A DNA stretch of 64,000 bases from Variovorax ginsengisoli (GTDB lineage Bacteria; Pseudomonadota; Gammaproteobacteria; Burkholderiales; Burkholderiaceae_C): NCBI RefSeq assembly GCF_006438845.1, contig NZ_RCZJ01000005.1, forward strand, positions 186,001 to 250,000, in the 5' to 3' direction. The notes below the pieces were generated by a model. That model saw only the letters and a program-made list of their open reading frames with translations, was not told where the DNA came from and did no database searches. Made by a program: the position numbers and the translations under genes. Below are positions 56,513 through 63,750 of the stretch, piece by piece (position 1 is the first letter of the stretch; the number at the start of each line of letters is the position of its first letter).

Positions 56513-57160
56513 TTGAAAATTGAAGAATATAAAGCTCTCTTTGCAGAAATAAAGGAAACCAAAGACTTAAAAGAGGGAGACACTCGTGCAGGCCGAGCAC
56601 TCACGCTAGCACTTGATATTCGAAAGTTTGAAATTGAGTTGTACTGGAAAAGAGCCACCTATTTTTGGGCTTTTATTGGTGCCTCTTTCGCAGGCTATGC
56701 GCTAACCTCAAAATCAACGGACACACAAAGTCAAAATCTGCTACTCGTATTTTCAGCACTCGGAACAATTTTTTCTTTCACGTGGTACTTAGTCAATCGG
56801 GGAAGTAAATTCTGGCAAAACAATTGGGAACGTCATGTTGACATGCTCGAAGACTTGACCTTAGGGCCATTGTATAAAATGGTGGTATTAGATGACCAAA
56901 AAGGCAACCCACTGACCGCACCAGGAGAGTTCTCGGTCAGCAAACTCAATCAAATATTGAGTATTTTCGTACTCACCGTTTGGCTCGCTTTATTTTACCA
57001 CTCCCTCGGACCAATAACCTCTGATCTTAGGATTGACAGTTTTAAAATATCGATCACAGCCATAACCGCCGCCTTCATAATTATTCTATGGCTATTTGGA
57101 AAATCTTCGAACAAAGCAACATCTTTCACAATACGCCCAAGAAAATCGACTCCGCACTAA
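56513..57160 (+). CDS. Four-helix membrane protein, RipA-like
   Basis: A 215-residue membrane protein with about four hydrophobic segments at 48-65, 75-95, 147-165 and 178-196. A soluble loop (about 96-145) contains RGSKFWQNNWERHVDMLED. The segment LALDIRKFEIELYWKRATYFWAFIGASFAGY (in parts) resembles proteins annotated as RipA-family membrane proteins; the assignment is tentative. The start is a TTG at 56513 with AAAGG about 6 nt upstream. The next gene follows by 24 nt. The sequence is clearly AT-richer than its neighbours, indicating recent transfer. It may be the membrane effector of a two-gene system with the RHIM-motif protein. Confidence 0.7.
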   Translation: MKIEEYKALFAEIKETKDLKEGDTRAGRALTLALDIRKFEIELYWKRATYFWAFIGASFAGYALTSKSTDTQSQNLLLVFSALGTIFSFTWYLVNRGSKFWQNNWERHVDMLEDLTLGPLYKMVVLDDQKGNPLTAPGEFSVSKLNQILSIFVLTVWLALFYHSLGPITSDLRIDSFKISITAITAAFIIILWLFGKSSNKATSFTIRPRKSTPH

Positions 57161-57184
57161 CCGCGCAACAAAGATCGAGAAATT

Positions 57185-57691
57185 ATGAGTTTAATTGATA
57201 TGATGACAGATAATGCTTACGTGGAAGACAGCAAAGGAATTCGCCATGGCCCATACAAAACAAAGTTTGGGGGTAAAGTCTTGATTATTTATGATCAAGA
57301 ATTTGGAGGCAACGAAGGGGACTTTTTAGTGCAATCGCTACCCAACGATCGCGAGAAGAAACACCGAATCTCCGAAATCCAATACAGCAGCGGCCTAGCC
57401 GGAATTAAACCCCATTATCAAATTAAATTAGGAATGGAAAAACCTTTGGAACAGCCCTCAAACTCAACGACCACCGTTAACATAAGTGGAGGAAATGTGC
57501 AAGTCGGAAGCCATAACGCGCAGCACATAACTGCTTCTTTTCAGACATTGGTTACCGCCATTGAGCAATCAACATTTTCGGAGGCAGAAAAGTCATCTGC
57601 AAAAAGCAAGTTGCGTGAATTTCTAGAAAGTCCAGTGATTGCAGCTGTTGCCGGAAGTGCTGTTCAGGCCATAATTTCAACTTTAAACTAG
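57185..57691 (+). CDS. Small protein with bacterial RHIM-like amyloid motif
   Basis: A 168-residue protein. Residues 98-112 read VNISGGNVQVGSHNA, containing V105-Q106-V107-G108-x-x-N111, which fits the RHIM core (V/I-Q-V/I-G-x-x-N) known from RIPK1 and RIPK3 and from bacterial immune-type proteins. Before it is a small beta-rich domain (1-85). After it come an amphipathic helical segment (FQTLVTAIEQSTFSEAEKS) and a hydrophobic small-residue end (VIAAVAGSAVQAIISTL, 151-167) that could contact a membrane. ATG at 57185 lies 24 nt after the membrane protein. Motif-driven assembly as a signal is inferred; no family name is known to me. Confidence 0.7.
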   Translation: MSLIDMMTDNAYVEDSKGIRHGPYKTKFGGKVLIIYDQEFGGNEGDFLVQSLPNDREKKHRISEIQYSSGLAGIKPHYQIKLGMEKPLEQPSNSTTTVNISGGNVQVGSHNAQHITASFQTLVTAIEQSTFSEAEKSSAKSKLREFLESPVIAAVAGSAVQAIISTLN

Positions 57692-57698
57692 AACAGGC

Positions 57699-58142
57699 TT
57701 AAACAGTCTTCCAATTTGGTGCTCTCCGAGAATTGCTCAAGCGATTACTGGCCGCTTTAGATTCTACAGACGCCTGTTCTGCGGCCTTCCGCGATTCTGG
57801 ATCAACCGGCAATTGAAGCGGCACCATGAATCTAATTCTACTAATAGTCTTATCTTCTGCTGAGCCTTGCTGGATTGCAGTGTTGACACCGACAGAAGCA
57901 ACCTCGAGTCTTTCTGTGTGCTCCGTGGAAAGACCAGCCGTGGCAGATAATGCCACATCAAAATCGATTGCGTAAACGGGATAATTCTCCCCACCTTTAG
58001 AGTTTCCCAAAAATCTTTCAGTATCTTTGGGATAGTATACCGGCGATACCGCGCCTCCTAGATTCGCAATAGGCACGCTGCTCTCAACAACTCCCTGAAC
58101 AATTTGCAAAAGAGATTCGGCAACAAATGTTTTTAAGTCCAT
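57699..58142 (-). CDS. Hypothetical protein of a beta-sandwich-like family
   Basis: A 147-residue protein starting MDLKTFVAESLLQIVQGVVES, an amphipathic helix. A beta-rich part follows, with YAIDFDVALSATAGLS and SRIRFMVPLQLP separated by a glycine/alanine loop, and a polar Ser/Arg-rich tail ends it. The pattern (xxFDVALxx...SRIRFxVPLxLP) occurs in uncharacterised proteins and recalls the Trypco-type domains of bacterial conflict systems, but I cannot assign a family. It converges on the RHIM-motif gene with 7 nt between stops and shares its AT-rich composition. It may be the third member of that cluster. Confidence 0.6.
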   Translation of the reverse strand: MDLKTFVAESLLQIVQGVVESSVPIANLGGAVSPVYYPKDTERFLGNSKGGENYPVYAIDFDVALSATAGLSTEHTERLEVASVGVNTAIQQGSAEDKTISRIRFMVPLQLPVDPESRKAAEQASVESKAASNRLSNSRRAPNWKTV

Positions 58143-58186
58143 AATTTATCGATGATTGGCGCAATAAATAAAGTTTTGACGGCCAG

Positions 58187-59701
58187 CTATCTATTTAACT
58201 CGTTTTTTATATTACCGGCAACTCTACCAACTTGTTCAGAAAAGTTCTTCGCTGCTTCCGGAGAACGAAGCATATGCTGACGGATACGATCGATCTCAAT
58301 AGGCCGCTGCGCCTGCGGCAATCGATTGAAATCTACGACCATCTTCTTGATCAACTCCGGCAACGCTGCCCATTGCTCACCTTGGTCGCCGTAACCATGA
58401 GCCTTGATGGCCCGCTTCGAGGCATGCATGCGGAAGTTACGCAGAATCTCATCGATCTTTCGCCCAGCCTGCGCACGCTCCCCCAGACGTTGCGTGGCAA
58501 GCGCCACCATTTCAGGATCCCCGCTTAGAGGCAGCATCCGCTCTGCCAACCCAGGGTGATCCTTCTTGATAGCAGCCACAACATGCGGCCCTGGCTTGAA
58601 CTGAAATTCCCGGCTTAACGCTAAAGACTTGAGCGCCTTTTGCTCGGCTGCTTCAGCAATGCCAATTTCCTGCTTCAGCGCACCCATTCGCTCTTCGAAT
58701 TGCTGTCGAGTTCTGCTCGTTGCAAATCGACCTGGCGGCTTGAGCTGGTCGGCCTCCCGCTTCAGACTCGCTGTATGTTTCGCGTTTCGCTCGGGCACTC
58801 CTTCGAGCGACTCTTCCAGTCGTTTTCCCCATTCGACCGCGCGCGCACGCTCGGCTGAAATCAACGCGAGGTAATCCGCAAGCTCGTCGATACGATCGGC
58901 AAGAGGCACCGCAGGCGCCGGCGCTGCTTTGCGCGTCATCTTCCCGATGAAGGCTTGGGACAGCGCCTTCAGCCTATCCACGCGCCGTTGAGCGGCCTCG
59001 ATGGCCTTCTGGATCGTTACGGCTAATGTGCGGTCCGCACGGGCCGCCAGAACCCGCTCCATGGCAGGAGACTGTGTCTGCACCTGTGCCTGGCCCAGAT
59101 GGCACTCCGGCTCACGGTCGATGCCCTGATCCTTCAGGCTCCGATGGTCGACGCGCGCATCGTGCGAGTAACGAGCGAGATGCTCGTTCTGAACCCGTGC
59201 CCAGCGCTCACGGGTGACCAGCAAGGCCTCGACGTTTTCATCTTTGGTCTTGCCGCCGCTTGCCTTCTTGCATCCACCCTTCTCCGGGCTCTTGCCGTTG
59301 TAGCGTTTGAAAAACTGCTCCCGCGGCCGCTCGATGCCATCAAGGATGCGCTCGGAATACATGATGTGCGCATGCGGCTGCTCGCCACCCTCGAGCGCTG
59401 CTCTGGGGTTGTGGATACCCCAGTGAAAGGCGTGCCTGTCGCCGAGCTCTTCGCGGATGAATTCCTCGACGAGCGATTGGCGCTGCGGTGGCGTCAGTTC
59501 GCGCGGCAGCGCGACGACGAGCTCGCGATAGGTGCTGCCGTTGACGCGCTCGAACTCGTCAGCGGCCTGCCAAAAGGCGCGCGGGCTCTCACCTGCCCAT
59601 TTGGGCAGGTTTCCGTGACCGACGGACTCCAGGTCGTCGTCGTCCGGCTTGTTCTTGTGTTTGCCCTCGCGGCCGATGTAATCGGCGTGGGCACCGGACG
59701 A
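58187..59701 (-). pseudogene. mobA: 5'-truncated MobA/MobL relaxase (RSF1010-like)
   Basis: The frame is open from 59701 down to the stop at 58187, about 504 residues. It matches RSF1010-type MobA: SGAHADYIGREGK, with the nicking tyrosine encoded near 59678, the histidine motif EQPHAHIMYSERI (about 59345-59380), and ERPREQFFKRYNGKSPEKGG. A helical C-terminal region with no clear primase follows. In-frame translation meets TAG at 59702-59704 about eight residues before the Tyr, so the first ~17 family residues are missing. No start codon is found until the ATG at 59362, which lies after the catalytic part. The gene is therefore probably dead as a relaxase, cut at the junction with the phosphatase gene. 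Confidence 0.75.
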
Positions 59702-59726
59702 CTAGCAGTACCTGCGGACCGCCGAT

Positions 59727-60338
59727 TTAGAGAGGCGGCGTGTACCATCGGCCGGCATCGAAGCTAGCCTCCAGCTGATCAGCATTGAGGATGGGGTATT
59801 CGGCATTGAAAATCCAAAGGTTCGCCATCTTCTGCTGAGCCGTCCAAGTCGGGTGAAGCAGGCTCTGACGGACCGCCTGCATGAACTGCCCATGGCTGAA
59901 TGCATAGACGAGCGCATCAGCGGGTAGCGCTTCGAAGCGCTGCAAAGTTCGCCTTACCCGCCCCATCAAGGTTTCGAAACTTTCGGCGCCTGGGCCGTCG
60001 CAATGACCCGGATCTGCATTCCCCCAATAGGCTTCAATGTGAGGAAGGCGCGCTTGACGCGAAGTGCCATTCCATCGGCTGGGTTCCAGGTAAGTGAACT
60101 CCTCCATCGGGAGGATCTCTACAGGGACGTCGGGAAATCGTCGAATCGTCGGCTGAGCTGTGAGATGCGTTCGCAGATAGGGTGACAGCGCTACAAGCGT
60201 TGGGCGCTGCGTCCAACTGGCAGCGACGCTTTCAGCCTGTGCATGACCCAACGAAGTCAGTTCGAGCTTGGACAGATCAAAGCTCGGCACACCCGCATTG
60301 CCAGTGCTCTCGCCATGGCGAACAAAAACAACTTTCAC
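59727..60338 (-). CDS. Histidine phosphatase family protein
   Basis: A 203-residue protein with the RHG motif at its N-terminus (VVFVRHGESTGNAG), a later SPYLRTHLTAQPTI segment with the second active-site Arg, EFTYLEPSRW, and VYAFSHGQFMQAVRQSL with the second His. The GTG at 60338 is preferred because AAGGA lies just upstream; a longer frame starts at 60359. It is a broad-specificity phosphatase type, with unknown substrate. It sits immediately at the truncated relaxase junction and diverges from the H-NS gene. Confidence 0.8.
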   Translation of the reverse strand: MKVVFVRHGESTGNAGVPSFDLSKLELTSLGHAQAESVAASWTQRPTLVALSPYLRTHLTAQPTIRRFPDVPVEILPMEEFTYLEPSRWNGTSRQARLPHIEAYWGNADPGHCDGPGAESFETLMGRVRRTLQRFEALPADALVYAFSHGQFMQAVRQSLLHPTWTAQQKMANLWIFNAEYPILNADQLEASFDAGRWYTPPL

Positions 60339-60463
60339 AATAATCCTTAGAGTCCGCAAGGTTCACGCGGAATGTTTTGCAGGCTTGCTTGAGCAAGCGC
60401 CTGGAGCGCGCCAGCGCCATTCAAAACAACTCTTGAAAAATTATTGTTAGAGTCAGCCTCACC

Positions 60464-60496
60464 ACTTGACGCAAAAGTCAAGTCATTGGATTATAG
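60464..60496 (+). promoter_or_regulatory. Putative sigma-70 promoter of the hns-like gene with a dyad over -35
   Basis: TTGACG (60467-60472) and TTATAG (60491-60496) are separated by 18 nt. The -35 lies within a perfect 7-bp inverted repeat ACTTGAC/GTCAAGT (60464-60483), a possible operator for autoregulation. The start codon is 22 nt past the -10. Confidence 0.55.
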
Positions 60497-60517
60497 CGCT
60501 TTCATACTGGACATAAA

Positions 60518-60850
60518 ATGGCTACATCTCTCGTCGATATCAACGCAGAAATCAAGAAGCACGAGGAGCAACTTGCGGCGTTGAGGAAGCAAGCCAGTGA
60601 TTTTCGCAACCAAGAACTGATTGGCATCATTGACGATATTCGCAAGAAAATTGCAGAGTACGGCCTCACTGCTGCAGATCTGAAGCTTTCGAGCCGCGGC
60701 CCGAAAACCCGCGCGGTCAAATCCACCGCTCCAGCCAAGTATCGCGGTCCGAATGGAGAAACTTGGTCAGGCGGCCGTGGGCGCAAACCTGGTTGGGTCA
60801 TGGAAGCCCTGGCCTCGGGTAAATCGATCTCTGACTTCGAGATTAACTAG
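60518..60850 (+). CDS. hns: H-NS family nucleoid-associated protein
   Basis: A 110-residue H-NS-like protein of the betaproteobacterial type. It has an N-terminal coiled-coil dimerisation region (IKKHEEQLAALRKQASDF), a linker, and the C-terminal DNA-binding motif KYRGPNGETWSGGRGRKPGW (about 74-93), which binds AT-rich DNA. Such proteins silence transferred genes; its location beside the AT-rich island suggests it may silence parts of the island. Whether it is the chromosomal copy or island-borne is not clear. Confidence 0.92.
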   Translation: MATSLVDINAEIKKHEEQLAALRKQASDFRNQELIGIIDDIRKKIAEYGLTAADLKLSSRGPKTRAVKSTAPAKYRGPNGETWSGGRGRKPGWVMEALASGKSISDFEIN

Positions 60851-61261
60851 ACCAAGCGAAACCGAGCGGCGCCTGGAGCGCTCTTGGTTGTTGCGCGATG
60901 GGGCTGGATCGACAAAGAACTACAGCTCTTGTTGGCTCTAGAACTCTAGTAGTTCCCATTCGCAGGCAATGGAGCGGCTGGCCTGCGGAGAGATTTGTGT
61001 TATAATACTCTTTGCTCTAAAGCACTGATCAATAAGTCTGTAGCTTTGAAGGTGTCGGCAGTTACTGCCGATTACTCCACCTTGCAACGCATTCGCCTCG
61101 CGGAACCCGCCCGGCTTTTGCAGTGCCCTACGGGTCGCTGCAAATGTGCACTTCGCACGCTTCGACTATGTGCCGATGAACTGCTCCAGCAGATTCATCG
61201 TTTGGCACTCCTCCCAAACGGCGCGCCATTGGTTGCGCACCTTCACTGAAAGACTCCGCAA
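60851..61261 (+). other. Intergenic region and long leader of the RRM gene
   Basis: There is no gene in these 411 nt. A perfect TATAAT lies at 61001-61006 without a strong -35. Transcription from it would give a leader of about 250 nt with small hairpins such as GGCAG-TTA-CTGCC near 61055. Long leaders are usual for cold-inducible RNA-binding proteins and may control translation. Confidence 0.5.
61001..61006 (+). promoter_or_regulatory. Putative -10 box for the RRM protein gene
   Basis: An exact TATAAT preceded by TGTGT. The -35 region is weak. It would place the transcript start about 250 nt before the start codon at 61262. Confidence 0.5.
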
Positions 61262-61609
61262 ATGAGCGTGAAACTCTATGTGGGCAACCTGCCCTTCTCC
61301 GTAACCGACGCCAGCCTCAAAAGCAATTTTTCCGAGTTCGGCCGCGTCTCCTCGGCCAAAGTCATGATGGACCGTGAAACCGGCCGCGCCAAGGGCTTCG
61401 GCTTCGTGGAAATGGCCTCTGCTGAAGAGGCCCAGGCTGCGATTACCGGCCTGAACGGCGTGTCTGTCGATGGACGCGCGATCGTCGTGAACCTGGCGCG
61501 CCCTCGCGAAGAAGGCGCAGGTTCGGGTGGCTACAGTGCGTCGGGCTACGGCGCCAAGCGCACGGACGTTGGCTATGGCAATGGCGGCTTCGGCGGCGGT
61601 CGTTACTGA
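61262..61609 (+). CDS. Glycine-rich RNA recognition motif (RRM) protein
   Basis: A 115-residue RNA-binding protein with one RRM. RNP2 is LYVGNL (5-10) and RNP1 is KGFGFVEM (44-51), with DRETGRA before it and INGLNG-like TGLNGVSVDGRAI after. The C-terminus is Gly/Tyr-rich (GYGNGGFGGGRY). It resembles cyanobacterial and betaproteobacterial cold-inducible RNA chaperones. The ATG at 61262 has no strong SD but the leader is long. A strong terminator follows. Confidence 0.92.
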   Translation: MSVKLYVGNLPFSVTDASLKSNFSEFGRVSSAKVMMDRETGRAKGFGFVEMASAEEAQAAITGLNGVSVDGRAIVVNLARPREEGAGSGGYSASGYGAKRTDVGYGNGGFGGGRY

Positions 61610-61629
61610 GCCCAATTGCTGCACCAGGA

Positions 61630-61656
61630 AAGCCGGCTCTTGTGCCGGCTTTTTTT
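61630..61656 (+). terminator. Rho-independent terminator after the RRM gene
   Basis: AAGCCGGC pairs with GCCGGCTT around a 6-nt loop and is followed by a run of seven T. It lies 20 nt after the stop. Confidence 0.93.
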
Positions 61657-61996
61657 CGTCGGCTTGACGTGCGTTTTCAGCTGAAGGCCACCTGGTCGCC
61701 ATCGACACGCCCCACGATCAGCTCAGTCCAAAGCGCTTCGAGTGACTACCTCGCACCACGGGTCGGTTTGCAGTGGTACGTAGGCCAGGGTCACTCGATT
61801 GTTTCTCCAGCGCGAACAGCACGATCCTTTTTCACTAGGGTTTTTACCTAGTTCACGGCGCACAATTCATTCAACAGAGCAGCAGACATCAACGAGTGAA
61901 GACGCTGTTCTGGTTGAGCTTGGCACCGAGCGGTGGCCGCCTCAAGGCGGTGCCCCCGATACCGGTTCGAATCATCCAACTTATCGAAAGAATGAA
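61657..61996 (+). other. Intergenic region upstream of the small secreted protein
   Basis: No gene is seen in these 340 nt; the open frame from 61799 lacks coding character before 61997. It contains the palindrome ACTAGG-N7-CCTAGT at 61834-61852, possibly an operator. Confidence 0.45.
61834..61852. promoter_or_regulatory. Palindrome ACTAGG-N7-CCTAGT
   Basis: Perfect 6-bp arms around GTTTTTA, about 145 nt upstream of the secreted protein gene. Symmetry and position suggest a regulator-binding site; no regulator is identified. Confidence 0.35.
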
Positions 61997-62368
61997 ATGA
62001 AGACCTCGAAGATCATTGCTGCAGCCGCCTTGTCCCTCCTTGCCGCTGTCGGCGCCCAAGCAGAAACCTATGAAGGTGTGCTGACCGTGAACTCGGTCGC
62101 CAGCCGCGCCGACGTGGACGCACAGGCGCGCGCCACCGCACGCGCCGGCAACATCTACGCAGACGCTGCGTACGCTGGCGTGGCACCCGCATTGACTGCC
62201 AGCACCGATCGCGCCTTGGTGCGCAGCCAAGCCGTGCAGACTGCACGTCTGGGCAACATCTACGGTGAACAGGCCTCCGCCGGCGTGCTGTCGGTGCGTG
62301 GGGGCGACGTGGACCGCGCCACGGCACGTGCTGAAGCTCGCGCTGCGAGCCGCGCCCCAATTCTGTAA
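61997..62368 (+). CDS. Small secreted alanine-rich protein
   Basis: A 123-residue exported protein. The signal peptide MKTSKIIAAAALSLLAAVGAQA is cleaved before ETYEGV. The mature part has two similar blocks, SRADVDAQARATARAGNIYADAAYAGV and DRALVRSQAVQTARLGNIYGEQASAGV (each quoted as the repeated pattern R-AxVxxQAxxTARxGNIYx-xAxAGV), and a third partial one. Such proteins are common in Comamonadaceae, often mislabelled as helicases; function unknown. ATG at 61997 follows GAAAGAATGAA. Confidence 0.8.
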   Translation: MKTSKIIAAAALSLLAAVGAQAETYEGVLTVNSVASRADVDAQARATARAGNIYADAAYAGVAPALTASTDRALVRSQAVQTARLGNIYGEQASAGVLSVRGGDVDRATARAEARAASRAPIL

Positions 62369-62393
62369 TCGCCGCGCCGACTCGTCGTCCTGA

Positions 62394-62422
62394 AAAGAGC
62401 CCGTCACCCGAAAGGTGCCGGG
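62394..62422 (+). terminator. Rho-independent terminator after the secreted protein gene
   Basis: GCCCG-T-CACC pairs with GGTG-C-CGGGC around a CGAAA loop, preceded by AAAAGA and followed by TTTTCTTTT. It lies about 30 nt past the stop. Confidence 0.85.
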
Positions 62423-62775
62423 CTTTTCTTTTGGGCGCTCGGTGCGTGCAGCCATGGATTTACTGTCACGTTCTCCGCTCGCAATCACTGCACGCTCCGC
62501 TATCGATCGAACTGGCAGCTGGACTAGATCTTGGCCGCGGCCGACAGCTCTGGATCGAAACATCCAGTGCCCTGCCAATGCCGACCAACGGCGATTTCGA
62601 TTTCAACGAGGCTCGGCCTCGAGCCTGGCGGTCGCCTGATGTCCTGTGCTTTTTTTCACAGCACTGTAGCCATCGACGCTGGCAAACCCTGACGCAAGAA
62701 AGTGAACCTCAGAGAAAAACTGACGGTCGAACCGAAGCGTTTGCGACGTGCAACGCGGTACCCAAGGAGACCGGA
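62423..62775 (+). other. Intergenic region
   Basis: About 350 nt with an open frame on the plus strand (from 62431) that reads into the small gene at 62776 but has no recognisable content. I see no other feature apart from a short CTGTG/CACAG dyad flanking a T run near 62644-62661. Confidence 0.4.
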
Positions 62776-62955
62776 ATGACCCTCGAAGCGATGACCTTTG
62801 CCAGTGAGACCCATGACGAGATCCTCGATCACCAGCTGACCGATGAATACGCGGCAGCGCTCCAGGCGATGGAGCGGGGCGAGCCCGAAGCACGCGCCCG
62901 CGTGCTTGATGCCTACGCACAGGTGCTGGCCCGATCCAGCCAGTACGGACGCTGA
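62776..62955 (+). CDS. Small hypothetical protein
   Basis: A 59-residue acidic helical protein (MTLEAMTFASETHDEILDHQ...). The ATG at 62776 is well supported by an AAGGAGA ribosome-binding site 6 nt upstream. No signal peptide or known domain. The helical run EYAAALQAMERGEPEARAR suggests a short coiled or DNA-independent interaction domain. It ends 17 nt before the convergent gene. Confidence 0.6.
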   Translation: MTLEAMTFASETHDEILDHQLTDEYAAALQAMERGEPEARARVLDAYAQVLARSSQYGR

Positions 62956-62971
62956 GCGCCTCTTCGACGCT

Positions 62972-63199
62972 TTAACGCTCGGCGACGCCGAAGTGCTGGA
63001 AGTAGCGCTCGTTCCATCCAGCTACCCACGCATCTATGGCGCGCTGAAATTCCGCGTCTGTGGCGATTTCCTCAGGGATTGGTGAGCCACATCGCAGCAC
63101 CGTTGGTGGCAGCGTTCCAAGTGGCTTCGCTGGCACGTCAACGTCGGCCGCTGGTAGCGCCTCCAGGTACTGCTTACCCGGGAGAAAGGAAAATGGCAT
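62972..63199 (-). CDS. Small hypothetical protein
   Basis: A 75-residue protein (MPFSFLPGKQYLEALPAAD...) with a C-terminal helical end DAWVAGWNERYFQHFG. The ATG at 63199 is the preferred start; a longer frame to 63331 adds cysteine-rich residues with little support. No strong ribosome-binding site, no recognised domain. Reported mainly because it fills an otherwise empty convergent gap. Confidence 0.4.
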   Translation of the reverse strand: MPFSFLPGKQYLEALPAADVDVPAKPLGTLPPTVLRCGSPIPEEIATDAEFQRAIDAWVAGWNERYFQHFGVAER

Positions 63200-63443
63200 A
63201 GGCGAGAGTGTAGGTGCGCGCCTACAAGCCCCGCATGTCTTTTGCTGCATTTCCTCACAATGCGCACAACCATGCTGAGGCATGCCTTGCCGCAAGAAGC
63301 TCATCCAGGAACTGTCCAAAGACGAAGGCAAGCGTCAGCCATCGCCTGCCTCGTGGCTTGCCCAGCTGGACATGAAAGCCAAGGGCCTGCCGAGGCCCGA
63401 TGAAGGTTTGAACTCACTAGCCCCTGCCGCCTCTGAAGAAAAC

Positions 63444-63674
63444 ATGACCCAACTTCGACACCTCTCCCTGACCGTTGAAGAGCATGACCACGACGATTTC
63501 TTCTGGACGATCTTGGAGACCATGACCGATCAAACGGGTTGGGCCGAGCATTCGTCGGCGGTGCACGGCCATCGGACGTGGAAGCAGGCATGGAATGAAG
63601 GCATCGTTGAGTACCTGAAGCTTGTGAAAGACCCACGCATTGGGCCGCGCTTCAGGGCCGCTGCGCCAACGTAG
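63444..63674 (+). CDS. Small hypothetical protein related to the 5044-5274 protein
   Basis: A 76-residue protein (MTQLRHLSLTVEEHDHDD...). It has the same length and layout as the protein at 5044-5274: LxLxVxE near the start, FFWTILET versus YGWVILEG, a central HRTWKQAW versus TRTYASYA helix, and a closing DPRIGPR versus GRDGPR. This suggests one family with two copies about 58 kb apart. The frame extends upstream to 63282, but ATG 63444 gives the better match. Function unknown. Confidence 0.5.
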   Translation: MTQLRHLSLTVEEHDHDDFFWTILETMTDQTGWAEHSSAVHGHRTWKQAWNEGIVEYLKLVKDPRIGPRFRAAAPT

Positions 63675-63750
63675 CCCCTACGTTCGCCCGTCGTGCTGCC
63701 GGCGCGTCGGCCGACCGGCTCGCCTCTCGGCGCCGACACATACTGCGAGC

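Noticed and set aside
59099-59767. 222-codon plus-strand frame over the relaxase
   Set aside because: The opposite strand encodes clear MobA motifs (DYIGREGK, HAHIMYSERI); this frame is a shadow.
41372-60517. Right-hand attachment repeat of the tRNA-Ser island
   Set aside because: I looked for another copy of the tRNA T-arm/acceptor end and saw none; the boundary is therefore not claimed.
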